A stretch of DNA of 64,000 nt from CAWGJF01 sp963822905 (GTDB taxonomy: Bacteria; Bacteroidota; Ignavibacteria; Ignavibacteriales; Ignavibacteriaceae), in assembly GCA_963822905.1 (NCBI GenBank), contig CAWGJF010000003.1, positions 620,001 to 684,000 on the forward strand, given 5' to 3'. This document shows, one piece after another, positions 34,308 to 43,524 of this stretch. Both the position numbers and the translations under genes were made by a program. Within the stretch, counting starts at the first letter, position 1; every line of letters starts with the position of its first letter. Under the pieces are notes generated by a model. That model was not told the origin of the DNA. It did no database searches and was given only the letters and a program-made list of their open reading frames with translations.

Positions 34308-35300
34308 CTACCTCTTTACAACGATTGATTCAAGAGATTTCAATCCTTGTAAAGTTTTTTCATCGGAAAGTGATGCAGTAGCCTGAGCCATCGATGTCGC
34401 AAGTGTTTGAAGCTGTTGAATTTTATCTGTGCTGATGTGCTGCATAGAATTAAACTTTTCCATCATTGAGTTTATTTCACTAAAATTTTTGTGAATCAGT
34501 ACACTCATTTGTGAAGAATCTTCCATTACTTTTCTATAGCGAATAGCATCTTCTTCGGTTAATTTTCCACCTCCAGCGCCGCCAATGCCACTTTGATTGA
34601 ACTGTCTTATTAAACTCTTGGAACTCTCAATTTGTATTCTTGAAAAATATTTATCGCGAATGTCTTTAACGTGATTAACAACATTCTGAAATTCAACTCC
34701 AAGCTGATCAAGTACCGGTTCAAATAATTTACCAAGTGCGAGGATTATTAATGCTTTTATTTCAAACGGTACAGAAAGCCCAAGGAATATTTCTTCACCA
34801 AGTTTAATACTGATAAGAAGAATTGCAGCACCAATAAGTGGTAACGCGGTTGCTATACTATCAACAACGCTCATTGCGCCTTCAATTAACCGGTCTATAG
34901 TTTCTGTAACAGGAGTTCTAATGATTTCAATCTTTAGCTTACTATAAGCCATATAAGATATAAATACAAAAATTGCATAGACAATAATAGGCATCCACCA
35001 AAAACTGAAAACTTGGTAAGCATCTATTGGGGGCGTCCAAGTGGGAAATAATGATTTTGCCAGATCAAATGTAACATCTCCAAGAATAGGAACTGTTGAA
35101 ATATCCAGAAAAAATGAAACGAAAAGAGCAACCAGCGAAATTAATGCAGGTTTAATTACCAGGTTAAATCTAATTTTACTAACCGCCGACCTGGTGTAAC
35201 TATCAAGCTCCTCTTCCAGCCCGTTCTTGATCATATCAGAACTATCTAAGAGCTTGTTCCCGGTAGCATCAAGTGGGTTTTTTGTTTTTATCATCGGCAT
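34308..35300 (-). CDS. Polytopic membrane protein with C-terminal coiled coil (possible GldL-like partner)
   Basis: A 330-residue protein with about four membrane segments (about residues 50-72, 97-118, 150-168 and 172-192) and a long helical C-terminus (SSQMSVLIHKNFSEINSMME to the end). The helical tail after a membrane core recalls GldL, but GldL has only two membrane helices. It has acidic residues inside the membrane region (KLGEEIF), as proton-driven motor stators do. It is the first gene of the GldM-like/outer-membrane protein set. No family firmly recognised. Confidence 0.55.
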   Translation of the reverse strand: MPMIKTKNPLDATGNKLLDSSDMIKNGLEEELDSYTRSAVSKIRFNLVIKPALISLVALFVSFFLDISTVPILGDVTFDLAKSLFPTWTPPIDAYQVFSFWWMPIIVYAIFVFISYMAYSKLKIEIIRTPVTETIDRLIEGAMSVVDSIATALPLIGAAILLISIKLGEEIFLGLSVPFEIKALIILALGKLFEPVLDQLGVEFQNVVNHVKDIRDKYFSRIQIESSKSLIRQFNQSGIGGAGGGKLTEEDAIRYRKVMEDSSQMSVLIHKNFSEINSMMEKFNSMQHISTDKIQQLQTLATSMAQATASLSDEKTLQGLKSLESIVVKR

Positions 35301-35760
35301 CCTCTAATAATTCGTTTGTTAAAAAATGTCTGCTAAATATAGGAATAAATATTTCCGCAATTCAAATAAAAAATCAATCAGATTGGAATTACTATCCCGA
35401 CCTTGAAAGCAGTTCCGGATTGATGTATCGGAATTAAACAATTATCATACCAATACATCCAATTACTTTATTATCCGGTACTTCAATATTTGCATTTTGC
35501 ATAAATTAACCAAAGCATTTTTGACTTAGTTCAGGTAGAAAGGTGAATTTTAGAATCTTATTATATGATATTACCTTGATTATAATAAAGAAACACAATC
35601 ATCATTTATGTATAGAATAACTTTTTATAGTTTGCAAATTGATTTTTTATCTTCCATTAAACTTATTTATGTACTTTAATAATTACTATGAATCGGGAAA
35701 AAATTACTTGGAGTGCATTTTAATTAACAATTATCAAATTATATTACTTGCTTATTATCT
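35301..35760. other. Intergenic region of 460 bp without a gene
   Basis: An AT-rich spacer between two divergent operons. It should hold promoters for both the membrane-protein set (-) and the glycosyltransferase pair (+). No ORF, RNA gene, strong repeat or convincing promoter consensus was recognised. Confidence 0.5.
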
Positions 35761-36447
35761 ATGAAATTTGCGGTTATTATTCCGGCATTTAATGAAGAGA
35801 AATCAATCCATCTTGTAATATCAGATATTCCTAAGCAATTAGTTGATGAAATAATTGTCGTTAATAATAATTCTTCAGACAAAACAGCTGAAGTTGCTGA
35901 AAGTTCAGGAGCGACTGTTTTATATGAACAATTAATGGGATATGGTGCCGCATGCCTGAAAGGGATTGAATACCTTAAAAAGAACCCCGTCGATATTGTG
36001 ATTTTTTTAGATGGAGATTTTAGTGACCACCCTGCCGAGATGGAAAAACTTTTATCTCCAATAATAAATAGTGATTTCGATTTTGTTCTTGGCAGCAGAG
36101 TCTTGGGGAATAGAGAAAAAGGATCTTTACCAATTCAATCAAGAGTAGGTAGTGTAATTGCCGGGTTTCTAATTAATATTTTTTGGAAAGTAAAATACAC
36201 TGATCTCGGTCCGTTCAGAGCAATAAAATTTAATAAGCTGATTTCTCTTAATATGAAAGACAAATGGTTTGGCTGGACTGTTGAAATGCAGATTAAGGCA
36301 GCAAAACAAAAATTAAAAATTCTGGAGGTACCTGTCAGCTACAGAAAAAGAATAGGAAAATCCAAAGTGACCGGAACAATTAAAGGAAGTTTTATGGCTG
36401 GAGTAATTATTTTAAAAACTATTTTTGTCGAATTATTCAGAAGCTAA
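35761..36447 (+). CDS. Family 2 glycosyltransferase (dolichyl-phosphate-mannose-synthase-like)
   Basis: A 228-residue GT2 enzyme. It has the N-terminal AVIIPAFNEEKS, VVNNNSSDKTAEVA and a DxD-containing FLDGDFSDHP (about residue 83), then LGSR and the basic YRKRIGKSKVTGT near the C-terminus, typical of DPM1-like transferases. There are no C-terminal membrane helices. It overlaps or abuts the next gene, a second nucleotide-sugar-type transferase, suggesting a shared pathway such as glycolipid or arsenosugar-like synthesis. Confidence 0.85.
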   Translation: MKFAVIIPAFNEEKSIHLVISDIPKQLVDEIIVVNNNSSDKTAEVAESSGATVLYEQLMGYGAACLKGIEYLKKNPVDIVIFLDGDFSDHPAEMEKLLSPIINSDFDFVLGSRVLGNREKGSLPIQSRVGSVIAGFLINIFWKVKYTDLGPFRAIKFNKLISLNMKDKWFGWTVEMQIKAAKQKLKILEVPVSYRKRIGKSKVTGTIKGSFMAGVIILKTIFVELFRS

Positions 36448-36451
36448 AAAA

Positions 36452-37138
36452 TTGATAAACCGTAAAGCACTCATTGTATTTATTAAATACCCCACAAATG
36501 GAAATGTCAAAACCCGTCTTGCAGCAGATTATGATGAAACTTTCGCAACAGAATTTTATAAACTATGTGTTGAAAAAATAATCAATGAATTCAAATCGGA
36601 TATATTAACCGGAACAGACATCCATATTTTCTGCTCAAGTATTAAAGAAATTGATCAAACTAAACAATGGCTGGGGGAAGAATTTATTTACAAATTTCAA
36701 TTTGGCAAAGATCTTGGAATGCGAATGCAAAATGCGTTTGGGGAAGTTTTTCAAATGGGATATAAAGAGGTAGTTATTATTGGAACTGATATTCCTGAGT
36801 TAAATATTGAAATAATAAATAATTCATTTAATCTTTTAAACAAATTTGATTCAGTAATCGGACCTTCACAAGACGGCGGATATTATTTACTGGGAATTAA
36901 GCAAAATCAACCTGAAATATTTGATGGAGTAAACTGGAGTACAGGGCAGGTTCTTAATGAAACTATACAAAGATTAAATAGTCAAAATTTTTCATTTTAT
37001 TTACTTGAGAAATTAATTGATGTTGATACTGCTGAAGATTTAACTTGTTGGGTCCAGTCTCAGGGGAATAATTCCGACGAATCTTTGGTTAATTTTGTTA
37101 AATCATATTTATCTAATGGATTAAAAAATACTTTATGA
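36452..37138 (+). CDS. TIGR04282-type (DUF2064) glycosyltransferase
   Basis: A CofC-like/DUF2064 nucleotidyl- or glycosyltransferase of about 228 residues. Diagnostic motifs are FIKYPTNGNVKTRLA at the N-terminus, GTDIPEL in the middle and GPSQDGGYYLLGI. This family is annotated as involved in arsenosugar synthesis and usually sits beside a GT2 gene, as here. The start is uncertain: TTG at 36452 just after the upstream stop is chosen; a TTG at 36425 inside the upstream gene is also in frame. Confidence 0.82.
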   Translation: MINRKALIVFIKYPTNGNVKTRLAADYDETFATEFYKLCVEKIINEFKSDILTGTDIHIFCSSIKEIDQTKQWLGEEFIYKFQFGKDLGMRMQNAFGEVFQMGYKEVVIIGTDIPELNIEIINNSFNLLNKFDSVIGPSQDGGYYLLGIKQNQPEIFDGVNWSTGQVLNETIQRLNSQNFSFYLLEKLIDVDTAEDLTCWVQSQGNNSDESLVNFVKSYLSNGLKNTL

Positions 37139-37218
37139 GGAAAGTAAATTATTGTTACCTTTACAAATTAAAATTTAATTTTTACTAATTGATTTGCAAC
37201 ACTTCTGACGGATATTAA

Positions 37219-37437
37219 ATGCCTAAAGATTACAAAAAAAATAAAGAAAGAAAATTCGGTACACAAAAACCAGAAAAAAAACCGTTAATTGATCCAAAAC
37301 ATAAGAGCACTATCTGGACAATCCTGATCCTCGTTATTCTGGTTATTTTTTTCATTATTAACAATACAAGACCAGTTCCTGAAGAAGGACCTTACCCACC
37401 GAATTATCACCCTGATTCTTTAAATGTGACTGAGTAA
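37219..37437 (+). CDS. Small single-span membrane protein
   Basis: A 72-residue protein: a lysine-rich cytoplasmic N-terminus, one membrane helix (about residues 31-48, IWTILILVILVIFFII) and a proline-rich exterior tail. Unknown function. It is followed 26 bp later by the TlpA-like gene, so it may be co-transcribed with it. Confidence 0.6.
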   Translation: MPKDYKKNKERKFGTQKPEKKPLIDPKHKSTIWTILILVILVIFFIINNTRPVPEEGPYPPNYHPDSLNVTE

Positions 37438-37463
37438 ATTCAAAATAAATTAATGGAGTTTTC

Positions 37464-38003
37464 ATGATGAAATATATTGTGAGTGGGATAGTTTTGTTTA
37501 GCTTGTCAATTTTTGGATGTCAAAATGAAAATAAAATCAATGATAAAATTCTAAGGGATAAAAGTGAACCTCAACAGCAACAATCACAGAAAGCTCCTGA
37601 TTTTGAATTAAAGACACTTGATGGGAAATTGGTTAAATTATCGGACTATAAGGGTAAAGTTGTTATCCTGGATTTCTGGGCGACTTGGTGTGGGCCTTGC
37701 CGTAGGGGAGTACCTGATCTTGTAGAGATTCAAAAACAGTTCAATGATGATCTTGTGGTCATCGGAATATCATTAGACCAGGAAAATACGCAAAACCAGC
37801 TTCAACCTTTTATCGATAATTATAATATTAATTACCCTGTTGTTATTTGGAATGAAAAGGTTGTACAGGATTATGGAAACATTAGCGCGATACCGACATC
37901 TTTTATAATTAATAAGGATGGTGAAATTATTAACAGGTTCGTTGGATTGATGCCTAAAGAAACTATTATTCAACAAATTAATTCATTGTTGAAAGAATCC
38001 TGA
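37464..38003 (+). CDS. TlpA-family thiol-disulfide oxidoreductase lipoprotein
   Basis: A 179-residue protein with a lipoprotein signal (LSIFGC, cysteine about residue 19) and a thioredoxin domain of the AhpC/TSA-ResA/TlpA type. The active site WATWCGPCRRG is at about residues 71-81, with the cis-proline region SAIPTSFIINKDG near residue 140. It is an extracytoplasmic reductase, as in cytochrome c maturation. A GGAG ribosome site precedes the double ATG; the first ATG is chosen. Confidence 0.88.
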   Translation: MMKYIVSGIVLFSLSIFGCQNENKINDKILRDKSEPQQQQSQKAPDFELKTLDGKLVKLSDYKGKVVILDFWATWCGPCRRGVPDLVEIQKQFNDDLVVIGISLDQENTQNQLQPFIDNYNINYPVVIWNEKVVQDYGNISAIPTSFIINKDGEIINRFVGLMPKETIIQQINSLLKES

Positions 38004-38124
38004 TTAATAATAATTAATTACTAGAAATAATGTAATGGCTTGCTCATTCGTATTTGATACCTGATTGAAAATCCTTAATTTGAGTTATGAAAAAAAGATT
38101 TATAATTATTAATTATTAACAAAT

Positions 38125-38529
38125 ATGTCTTTCAATTCTTTAACTGATAAACCCCGTATACTTGTAACTGAAGATGATGTTGAAAACCAGAAATATCTTC
38201 AGCTGATTTTGAGGAGAGAATTTGATGTTACAGTTTGTGATTCTGAAGAAACATTTAATGAAAAACTTTCCCTAAATCATTTTGATGCTATCCTGATGGA
38301 TGTTTCTTTAAAGGGCGGAAAAAGTGGACTTCAGATAATTAAAGAGTTAAAAAGAAAAGAATTGTATAAAAATATTCCGGTTGTTTGTTTGTCTGCACAT
38401 GTTTTTAGCCAGGACAAAGCTAAAGCAATTGAAGTTGGCGTGGATGCTTACCTGACAAAACCTGTGGATAATAAATTATTAATTCAAACCATTCATAAAC
38501 TGCTGCATTCGCACGAAGTAGCTTTTTAA
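38125..38529 (+). CDS. Single-domain response regulator (CheY-like)
   Basis: A 134-residue receiver domain without an output domain. It has the acidic pocket TEDDVENQ, the phospho-acceptor aspartate in AILMDVSLKGGKSG (about residue 58), and the conserved lysine in AYLTKPVD. No cognate histidine kinase is adjacent. It is convergent with the PorV-like gene with 1 bp between the stops. Confidence 0.85.
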   Translation: MSFNSLTDKPRILVTEDDVENQKYLQLILRREFDVTVCDSEETFNEKLSLNHFDAILMDVSLKGGKSGLQIIKELKRKELYKNIPVVCLSAHVFSQDKAKAIEVGVDAYLTKPVDNKLLIQTIHKLLHSHEVAF

Positions 38530-38530
38530 T

Positions 38531-39580
38531 TTAGATTCCTGTCCGTAAAAACCTGGGTTCTTCAAGAGTAAGAATAATTGAAATTCTGTGTGAATCAGGC
38601 AACCTGTCAACTTCAGAGTCATTGAACCTTGCAAATGAATAATCAATATTCAGTTTAGGAAGTTTTACTCCTGCGCCAACTGTAAATTGTTTGACATCAC
38701 TGTAACCACCACGGACATAAACCAGGTTTTCAATATTAAACTCAACACCGGCGTGAAAATCAAAACTTACAGGACCAAGGTTAAACTGTGCTGAATAACG
38801 TCTGTTTTCAAAGCGGACATCACAATCAAGGGCAGGCATAATATAACCACCAATAAATTCAATTGGATATTTATAAGCACTTCCAAGTTTTAATGTAGGT
38901 GAAACAAGTTCATTCAAGCCGGTACTCCATGCAACTAACGTTGTTGTGATATCCTGTGCATTTGCACCGAAGTACAAATTTTCCATAGGCGTATAATAAG
39001 CACCAACATCAAATCCGACTCCCATCGCACTATATTCTGCAATATCCCTTCTGATAATTTTTATATTTGCGCCCCAGTAAAAATTATCAGATTGTCTTTT
39101 TGCAAAAGTTAAATAGAAAGCCCAGTCCTGGTTACTGAATTGTGTAATCTTGTCGTAATCGAGCCGGGCATAAATATTATTTATATCATTTATTGGTAAA
39201 CCCGTTTGCCCGTCAATCAAAGCATTTCTTGTATCGGGAATTCCGTCGATGCCGAGACGAATTACGCTTAAACCGAAGCTCATATCATCCTGGAAAGGAA
39301 TAGCAACTGCACCGTAATCATAGTTAACAAGATTTCCGAACTGTTCGGAATGCATTAATGAAATCTGTGGATAATTTATATTTGCCAGTCCGGCAGGGTT
39401 GTAATATCCTGAAGTTACATCATTCGCAATTGCAACAAAAGTACCTCCCATTCCAAGCGCTCTTCCGCCAACACCAATAGCCATAAATTCACCGGCATAC
39501 TTGCTTATTTTTGTTTGTGCATTGAGTGAAGAAAAAGAAAAAAGGAGGGCTATAATAGTCAGCAATATTCTAACGGGCAT
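38531..39580 (-). CDS. PorV/PorQ family outer-membrane protein
   Basis: A 349-residue protein with a signal peptide (ending SSLNAQ) followed by the family pattern FMAIGVGGRALGMGG and AIANDVTSGYYNPAGLA near the mature N-terminus and a FadL-like barrel. PorV-type proteins serve type IX secretion by shuttling cargo at the outer membrane; in Ignavibacteria the family has many paralogues. The frame is open to 39649, but the ATG at 39580 has an AGGAG site and begins the signal peptide, so it is preferred. Confidence 0.82.
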   Translation of the reverse strand: MPVRILLTIIALLFSFSSLNAQTKISKYAGEFMAIGVGGRALGMGGTFVAIANDVTSGYYNPAGLANINYPQISLMHSEQFGNLVNYDYGAVAIPFQDDMSFGLSVIRLGIDGIPDTRNALIDGQTGLPINDINNIYARLDYDKITQFSNQDWAFYLTFAKRQSDNFYWGANIKIIRRDIAEYSAMGVGFDVGAYYTPMENLYFGANAQDITTTLVAWSTGLNELVSPTLKLGSAYKYPIEFIGGYIMPALDCDVRFENRRYSAQFNLGPVSFDFHAGVEFNIENLVYVRGGYSDVKQFTVGAGVKLPKLNIDYSFARFNDSEVDRLPDSHRISIILTLEEPRFLRTGI

Positions 39581-39684
39581 AAAAAGTCTCCTGTGCGAAT
39601 AATGTAATAAATCGTGCAAAAAGATGGTTAAAGGTAATAATAAAGTCAAGGCTATTTTGGTGAGACGAAGGAGAATTGGATAAT

Positions 39685-40155
39685 TTATTTATTCAGTATT
39701 TTTCCTGTAAGTAAATAATGATTCATCTCATCTTCCCAGTCTTTCATAAAGCCAATATACTTTTCTTCTGTAAATTCATTAATGAACTTGTCACCTTCAG
39801 ATCCCAATGAAGTGTATGAGTAAGAAACAGTTGTTTTTGTTTTTCCATCGACTTCGTTTAGCTTTATTTCTAGTTTGCCTATAGTGGTTTCCGGAGTAAC
39901 ATTATACATCTCAACTTCAAACTTAACCGGGTTGTGATGTGATACTACCCAGTAACTATTTTTATTCTCTTTCATTGTTATGAATGTACATTCTTTTTCA
40001 ACGAAACCAGATTCAGTAATAACTAATGATGGATCCCATCCAACAGCCCAGTCAACTTCTCTTACAGGACATAAAAGAGGAAACATTTTGTCGGGCGTTG
40101 AATTAATCGTCTGTATATAAGTGCGTTTAACCCTGTTTGGTTTGATGATTTTCAT
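39685..40155 (-). CDS. SRPBCC (START-like) superfamily protein
   Basis: A 156-residue protein with the helix-grip layout: RTYIQTINSTPDKMFPLLCPVREVDW at the start in two blocks, VTPETTIGKLEIKLNEVDG strands, and a long C-terminal helix (FTEEKYIGFMKDWEDEM). It probably binds a hydrophobic ligand; role unknown. The upstream part of the frame (to 40236) overlaps the neighbouring gene, so the ATG at 40155 is used. It overlaps that gene by 29 bp. Confidence 0.75.
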   Translation of the reverse strand: MKIIKPNRVKRTYIQTINSTPDKMFPLLCPVREVDWAVGWDPSLVITESGFVEKECTFITMKENKNSYWVVSHHNPVKFEVEMYNVTPETTIGKLEIKLNEVDGKTKTTVSYSYTSLGSEGDKFINEFTEEKYIGFMKDWEDEMNHYLLTGKILNK

Positions 40156-40645
40156 CTGTCTTTCCTTTACTTTTTTCTCCAGGAATAAATAAATATATAG
40201 ATTCAATACTGCCTGCAAGCAACAGGTAAACAGCAATGTAACACCATTCAGATGGACCGGAGTGACCTAAGGATTCTATTCCTGAAGTTTTCTCCAACCA
40301 GGACCAAAATGGAGTCAACATAATTGTTATCAATATACTTAATGGTATACTAATTATTATTATCGTTATAGAAGTTAATATGAGTTGTAAATGCTTTTTC
40401 TTAATTATGTTTTTATTAGCTGTTTCATCTGATCCGTGTGTTAATCTTTTATATGTAAATAAAGATAACCAGGCTGGAATTCCGGGAATGCTAAGCCACA
40501 GTATTACAAGTATCGGTATGTATAAAAACCCGGGCAGAATATCAGAATGCGGCCCAACGAGAATTATAGCAAGATAATAACAGACAAATGCTGTTGTAAT
40601 AAAACTGCCTAAAAACACTATTAAAATGATAGCCCACTTTTTCAA
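40127..40645 (-). CDS. Hypothetical membrane protein
   Basis: A 172-residue protein with four membrane helices (about residues 5-27, 40-60, 88-110 and 136-155). The C-terminus is short and basic. No recognised family. It overlaps the SRPBCC gene by 29 bp and may be translationally coupled to it. Confidence 0.6.
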   Translation of the reverse strand: MKKWAIILIVFLGSFITTAFVCYYLAIILVGPHSDILPGFLYIPILVILWLSIPGIPAWLSLFTYKRLTHGSDETANKNIIKKKHLQLILTSITIIIISIPLSILITIMLTPFWSWLEKTSGIESLGHSGPSEWCYIAVYLLLAGSIESIYLFIPGEKSKGKTDENHQTKQG

Positions 40646-40676
40646 ATAATCATCCGGTAATAATATTATTCCTTAG

Positions 40677-41228
40677 CTACTTATTCTGTATTGTTTTTTC
40701 AAAATCATCTGGATTGTAACCGTTTGATTTAAGAATTTTATCAATAACCTTTATTGTTTCATCAGGAAGGGAAGGAGTGCGGCTTAAAACCCAGCCATAT
40801 TTTCTGTTCGATGTTCCTACAACTGCCCATTTATAATTTTCATCAAGACCGATTATCCAGTAGTCACCCCAGAAAGGCCGAATGCCGAGAAAGCTTACAA
40901 AGCTTACTTCCAGCTTGGCATTTGTTTTTTTATCTACAACCTGGGCAACACCTTCTGCAATGTCTGGTTCGCCATCTTTATCAAAACATTTATTTATAAC
41001 TGTAATTTCATCATCTTCATCAATTTTATATTTAGCGGTTGTCCCGTAAGCACACTGTTTTTGAAATGAGTTTGGAATTTTTGCAATCTCATACCATAGT
41101 CCGGCATACTTTTTCAAATCAACTTTGGGAACGGTTGTAGGGGGAACTTGATTTTCCTGTCCCAAAGCTAATCCGGAAATTAAAATAAGTATTCCAGTAA
41201 AAAATATTCTAAAATATACCAACCTCAT
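40677..41228 (-). CDS. Lipocalin (Blc-like)
   Basis: A 183-residue protein with a signal peptide (ending GLALGQ), then the lipocalin signature KKYAGLWYEIAKIPNSFQ (GxW motif) and CAYGTTAKY. Later strands include YWIIGLDENYKWAVVG and WVLSRTP, as in bacterial Blc. It is predicted to bind fatty acids or lysophospholipids in the envelope. No lipobox cysteine is seen at the cleavage site, so it is probably soluble periplasmic. Its start overlaps the gpmA stop (ATGA). Confidence 0.88.
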   Translation of the reverse strand: MRLVYFRIFFTGILILISGLALGQENQVPPTTVPKVDLKKYAGLWYEIAKIPNSFQKQCAYGTTAKYKIDEDDEITVINKCFDKDGEPDIAEGVAQVVDKKTNAKLEVSFVSFLGIRPFWGDYWIIGLDENYKWAVVGTSNRKYGWVLSRTPSLPDETIKVIDKILKSNGYNPDDFEKTIQNK

Positions 41229-41971
41229 CTCGCCTTTCCCTGGTTAGCAACAGCGGCAGCAGCTTTCTTAATTTCCTCCTGATCGCCAAGATAATAACTT
41301 TTCACTGATTTCAAGTTTTCATCAAGTTCATAAACCAAGGGAATACCTGTTGGAATATTTAAGCTAACAATTTCTTCATCAGGAATATTATCGAGATATT
41401 TTACTAAAGCTCGCAGACTGTTTCCGTGTGCTACAATAACCACTTTCTTACCTTGTTTAATTGTCGGAGCTATTGTGTTTTCCCAGTAAGGAACAAATCG
41501 TGCAACAGTATCTTTTAAACATTCTGTTAAAGGAAGCTCAGTTTCTGTTAAATCAGAATACCGCGGATCGTTGCCTGGAAATCTATCATCATTTTTTTCC
41601 AGAACAGGTGGGGGAGAATCATAACTTCTTCTCCAGATATGAACCTGTTCTTCACCAAACTTTTGTGCGGTTTCTGATTTGTTCAATCCCTGCAAAGCTC
41701 CGTAATGTCTTTCATTCAATCTCCAGTTTCTTATAACAGGAATCCACATCAAATCCATTTCATCGAGTGTTATCCATAATGTCCTGATTGCTCTTTTTAA
41801 AACAGAAGTGTAAGCAATATCAAAAGTGTATCCTTCTTTTTTTAATGTCTGTCCGGCTTTGTGTGCTTCACTAATTCCTTTTTCTGAAAGATCGACATCT
41901 GTCCAGCCGGTAAAACGGTTTTCTTTATTCCAGGTACTTTCTCCGTGTCTGAGTAAAACTACTTTAAACAT
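41225..41971 (-). CDS. gpmA: 2,3-bisphosphoglycerate-dependent phosphoglycerate mutase
   Basis: A 248-residue enzyme of glycolysis. The phospho-histidine motif LLRHGESTWNKENRFTGW is at residues 6-23, with RHYGALQGLNKSETA and VVIVAHGNSLRALVKYL later. Length and motifs match cofactor-dependent GpmA, interconverting 3- and 2-phosphoglycerate. It has a 4 bp overlap with the lipocalin gene. Confidence 0.95.
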   Translation of the reverse strand: MFKVVLLRHGESTWNKENRFTGWTDVDLSEKGISEAHKAGQTLKKEGYTFDIAYTSVLKRAIRTLWITLDEMDLMWIPVIRNWRLNERHYGALQGLNKSETAQKFGEEQVHIWRRSYDSPPPVLEKNDDRFPGNDPRYSDLTETELPLTECLKDTVARFVPYWENTIAPTIKQGKKVVIVAHGNSLRALVKYLDNIPDEEIVSLNIPTGIPLVYELDENLKSVKSYYLGDQEEIKKAAAAVANQGKAR

Positions 41972-42069
41972 GTTGTCTCCTTATTTGGTTCTGCAAAAAA
42001 TATTATTCTTATGGTTGAAAAATATAAAGAGTTGAATTGAGATTGAAGGTAAAGTTTTATCGAATTAGA

Positions 42070-43212
42070 TTATTGTAGCCAGAAACCTAAACCGACACCA
42101 ATAAATGTTGCAATTGCATAACCAAGAGTTCCGCACAAAATTGCAGGAATTACGAGTGAATCCCATTTTTTGGCAACAGCCATTGCAGCTGCTGTTGTGG
42201 GTCCGCCCATATTAGCATTGGAGGCAATTACAATCTCAGCAATATCCAGCTTAAAGATTTTTCCGGCAATCAATATGAAAATAAGATGGACAAGTAAAAT
42301 TATTGCAGCAAATAAAAACAAGATTGGTCCGACCGAAATTACAACAGGAATATTTGCACTTGCACCAATTGCAGCAAAAAATATTTGCATCAGGAAAGTA
42401 CCTATTTTATCTGCACCATTGATCGATCCAAGCTGCTTTGGAAAAATTGTTGCGATCAAAACGATCAAAGCAGTAATAATTAAAATTCCTGAGCCATCAA
42501 TATTTATAATATCTGCAAATAAAAATCCGACAGCGCAAATGGAAAAGGAGGTTGCAAGCGCTTTGGAAATATAAAGGACTTCGACGGAATTATTTTCTTT
42601 TATTAATTCAGATTGTGAATCGTCTTTATAAATACGTTCTTGTTTAGGAATAAATTTCTGAATGAGTTTTAAAGATGGAATTGCAAAAAGCAAAATAAAA
42701 TACATAGTCATCACTAAGTTGTCTGCTGCTACTCCTGCGGTCAATAAGTCACCAGCTTGTAGCTTAAGCGCTGCTGCTGAAGCAACATAATTCATCGAAC
42801 CGCCAATATATGTTGAGCAAAAAATCCCTGCAAGTTTAAATCCTTCCGGTCCAAGCGATATAATTGAAAAAGAAACCAGTGTTCCTATAATTGTTCCAAA
42901 TGCACCAAAAGCAAAAGCAATTAATGTAGGCCCGGCTTCTTTTAGGATTTTTCTGAGATTCGCTTTGAACAGTAGCAAGGGAATAGCCAGCGGAACTAAA
43001 TAAGACCAGACAATTCCGTAGGATGGAGCGTCCGTCGGAATGATTGAAAGATTTGATAAAACAAACGTGAATAGAATTGTAATTACAACAGCAGAAAGTT
43101 TTGAACCGATTTTTGTTTTTTCTGCCCACACACCAAACGCTGCAGCAACAACTAATATTGCCCAGAGAATCCAGTGTTGATCGGGACTTATGAGTGGTGA
43201 AGAGAAAATCAC
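42070..43212 (-). CDS. DUF819 family membrane protein
   Basis: A 380-residue polytopic protein with ten or more helices. The family-typical NANMGGPTTAAAMAVAKKW lies near residue 335, and GGSMNYVASAAAL in the middle. DUF819 members are putative transporters related in layout to ion:amino-acid exchangers; substrate unknown. Its start overlaps the stop of the thiamine-binding-family gene by one base, indicating co-transcription. Confidence 0.85.
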   Translation of the reverse strand: MIFSSPLISPDQHWILWAILVVAAAFGVWAEKTKIGSKLSAVVITILFTFVLSNLSIIPTDAPSYGIVWSYLVPLAIPLLLFKANLRKILKEAGPTLIAFAFGAFGTIIGTLVSFSIISLGPEGFKLAGIFCSTYIGGSMNYVASAAALKLQAGDLLTAGVAADNLVMTMYFILLFAIPSLKLIQKFIPKQERIYKDDSQSELIKENNSVEVLYISKALATSFSICAVGFLFADIINIDGSGILIITALIVLIATIFPKQLGSINGADKIGTFLMQIFFAAIGASANIPVVISVGPILFLFAAIILLVHLIFILIAGKIFKLDIAEIVIASNANMGGPTTAAAMAVAKKWDSLVIPAILCGTLGYAIATFIGVGLGFWLQ

Positions 43213-43520
43213 TACTTATTTCCACCTAATTTTGATTCAACACTTTTAATTTTATCATTTAACGATTGGTTATGATCTACTCTCGTTCCTATTCTTATTG
43301 TTGTTGCGATTCGTAGCGCACCAAGTTTGTGAACTCTTTCGTGACATTTTTTAACGGCAGTCATTACTTCATCCCACTCACCCTCAACGTTAGTTCCAAA
43401 TGCGTGCATTGTGTGAGTTAATCCTGATTCATTGAAAACTTTCTGGCATTCTGCTACATACTCTGAAACTGAAATTCCAACTCCCATCGGGATGACGCTG
43501 ATGTCTATTAGTACTTTCAT
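43212..43520 (-). CDS. MTH1187/YkoF-like thiamine-binding family protein
   Basis: A 102-residue ferredoxin-like protein: DISVIPMGVGISVSEYVAEC, TMHAFGTNVEGEWDEV and LGALRIATTIRIGTR are diagnostic of the MTH1187/YqgV family (about 100 residues). Some members bind thiamine. The frame is open to 43592 inside the DinB gene; the ATG at 43520 gives the proper start. It is coupled to the DUF819 gene. Confidence 0.85.
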   Translation of the reverse strand: MKVLIDISVIPMGVGISVSEYVAECQKVFNESGLTHTMHAFGTNVEGEWDEVMTAVKKCHERVHKLGALRIATTIRIGTRVDHNQSLNDKIKSVESKLGGNK

Positions 43521-43524
43521 AATT

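Noticed and set aside
35301..35760. A promoter with TTGACT near 35522
   Set aside because: No matching -10 element at suitable spacing; the similarity is not better than chance in AT-rich DNA.
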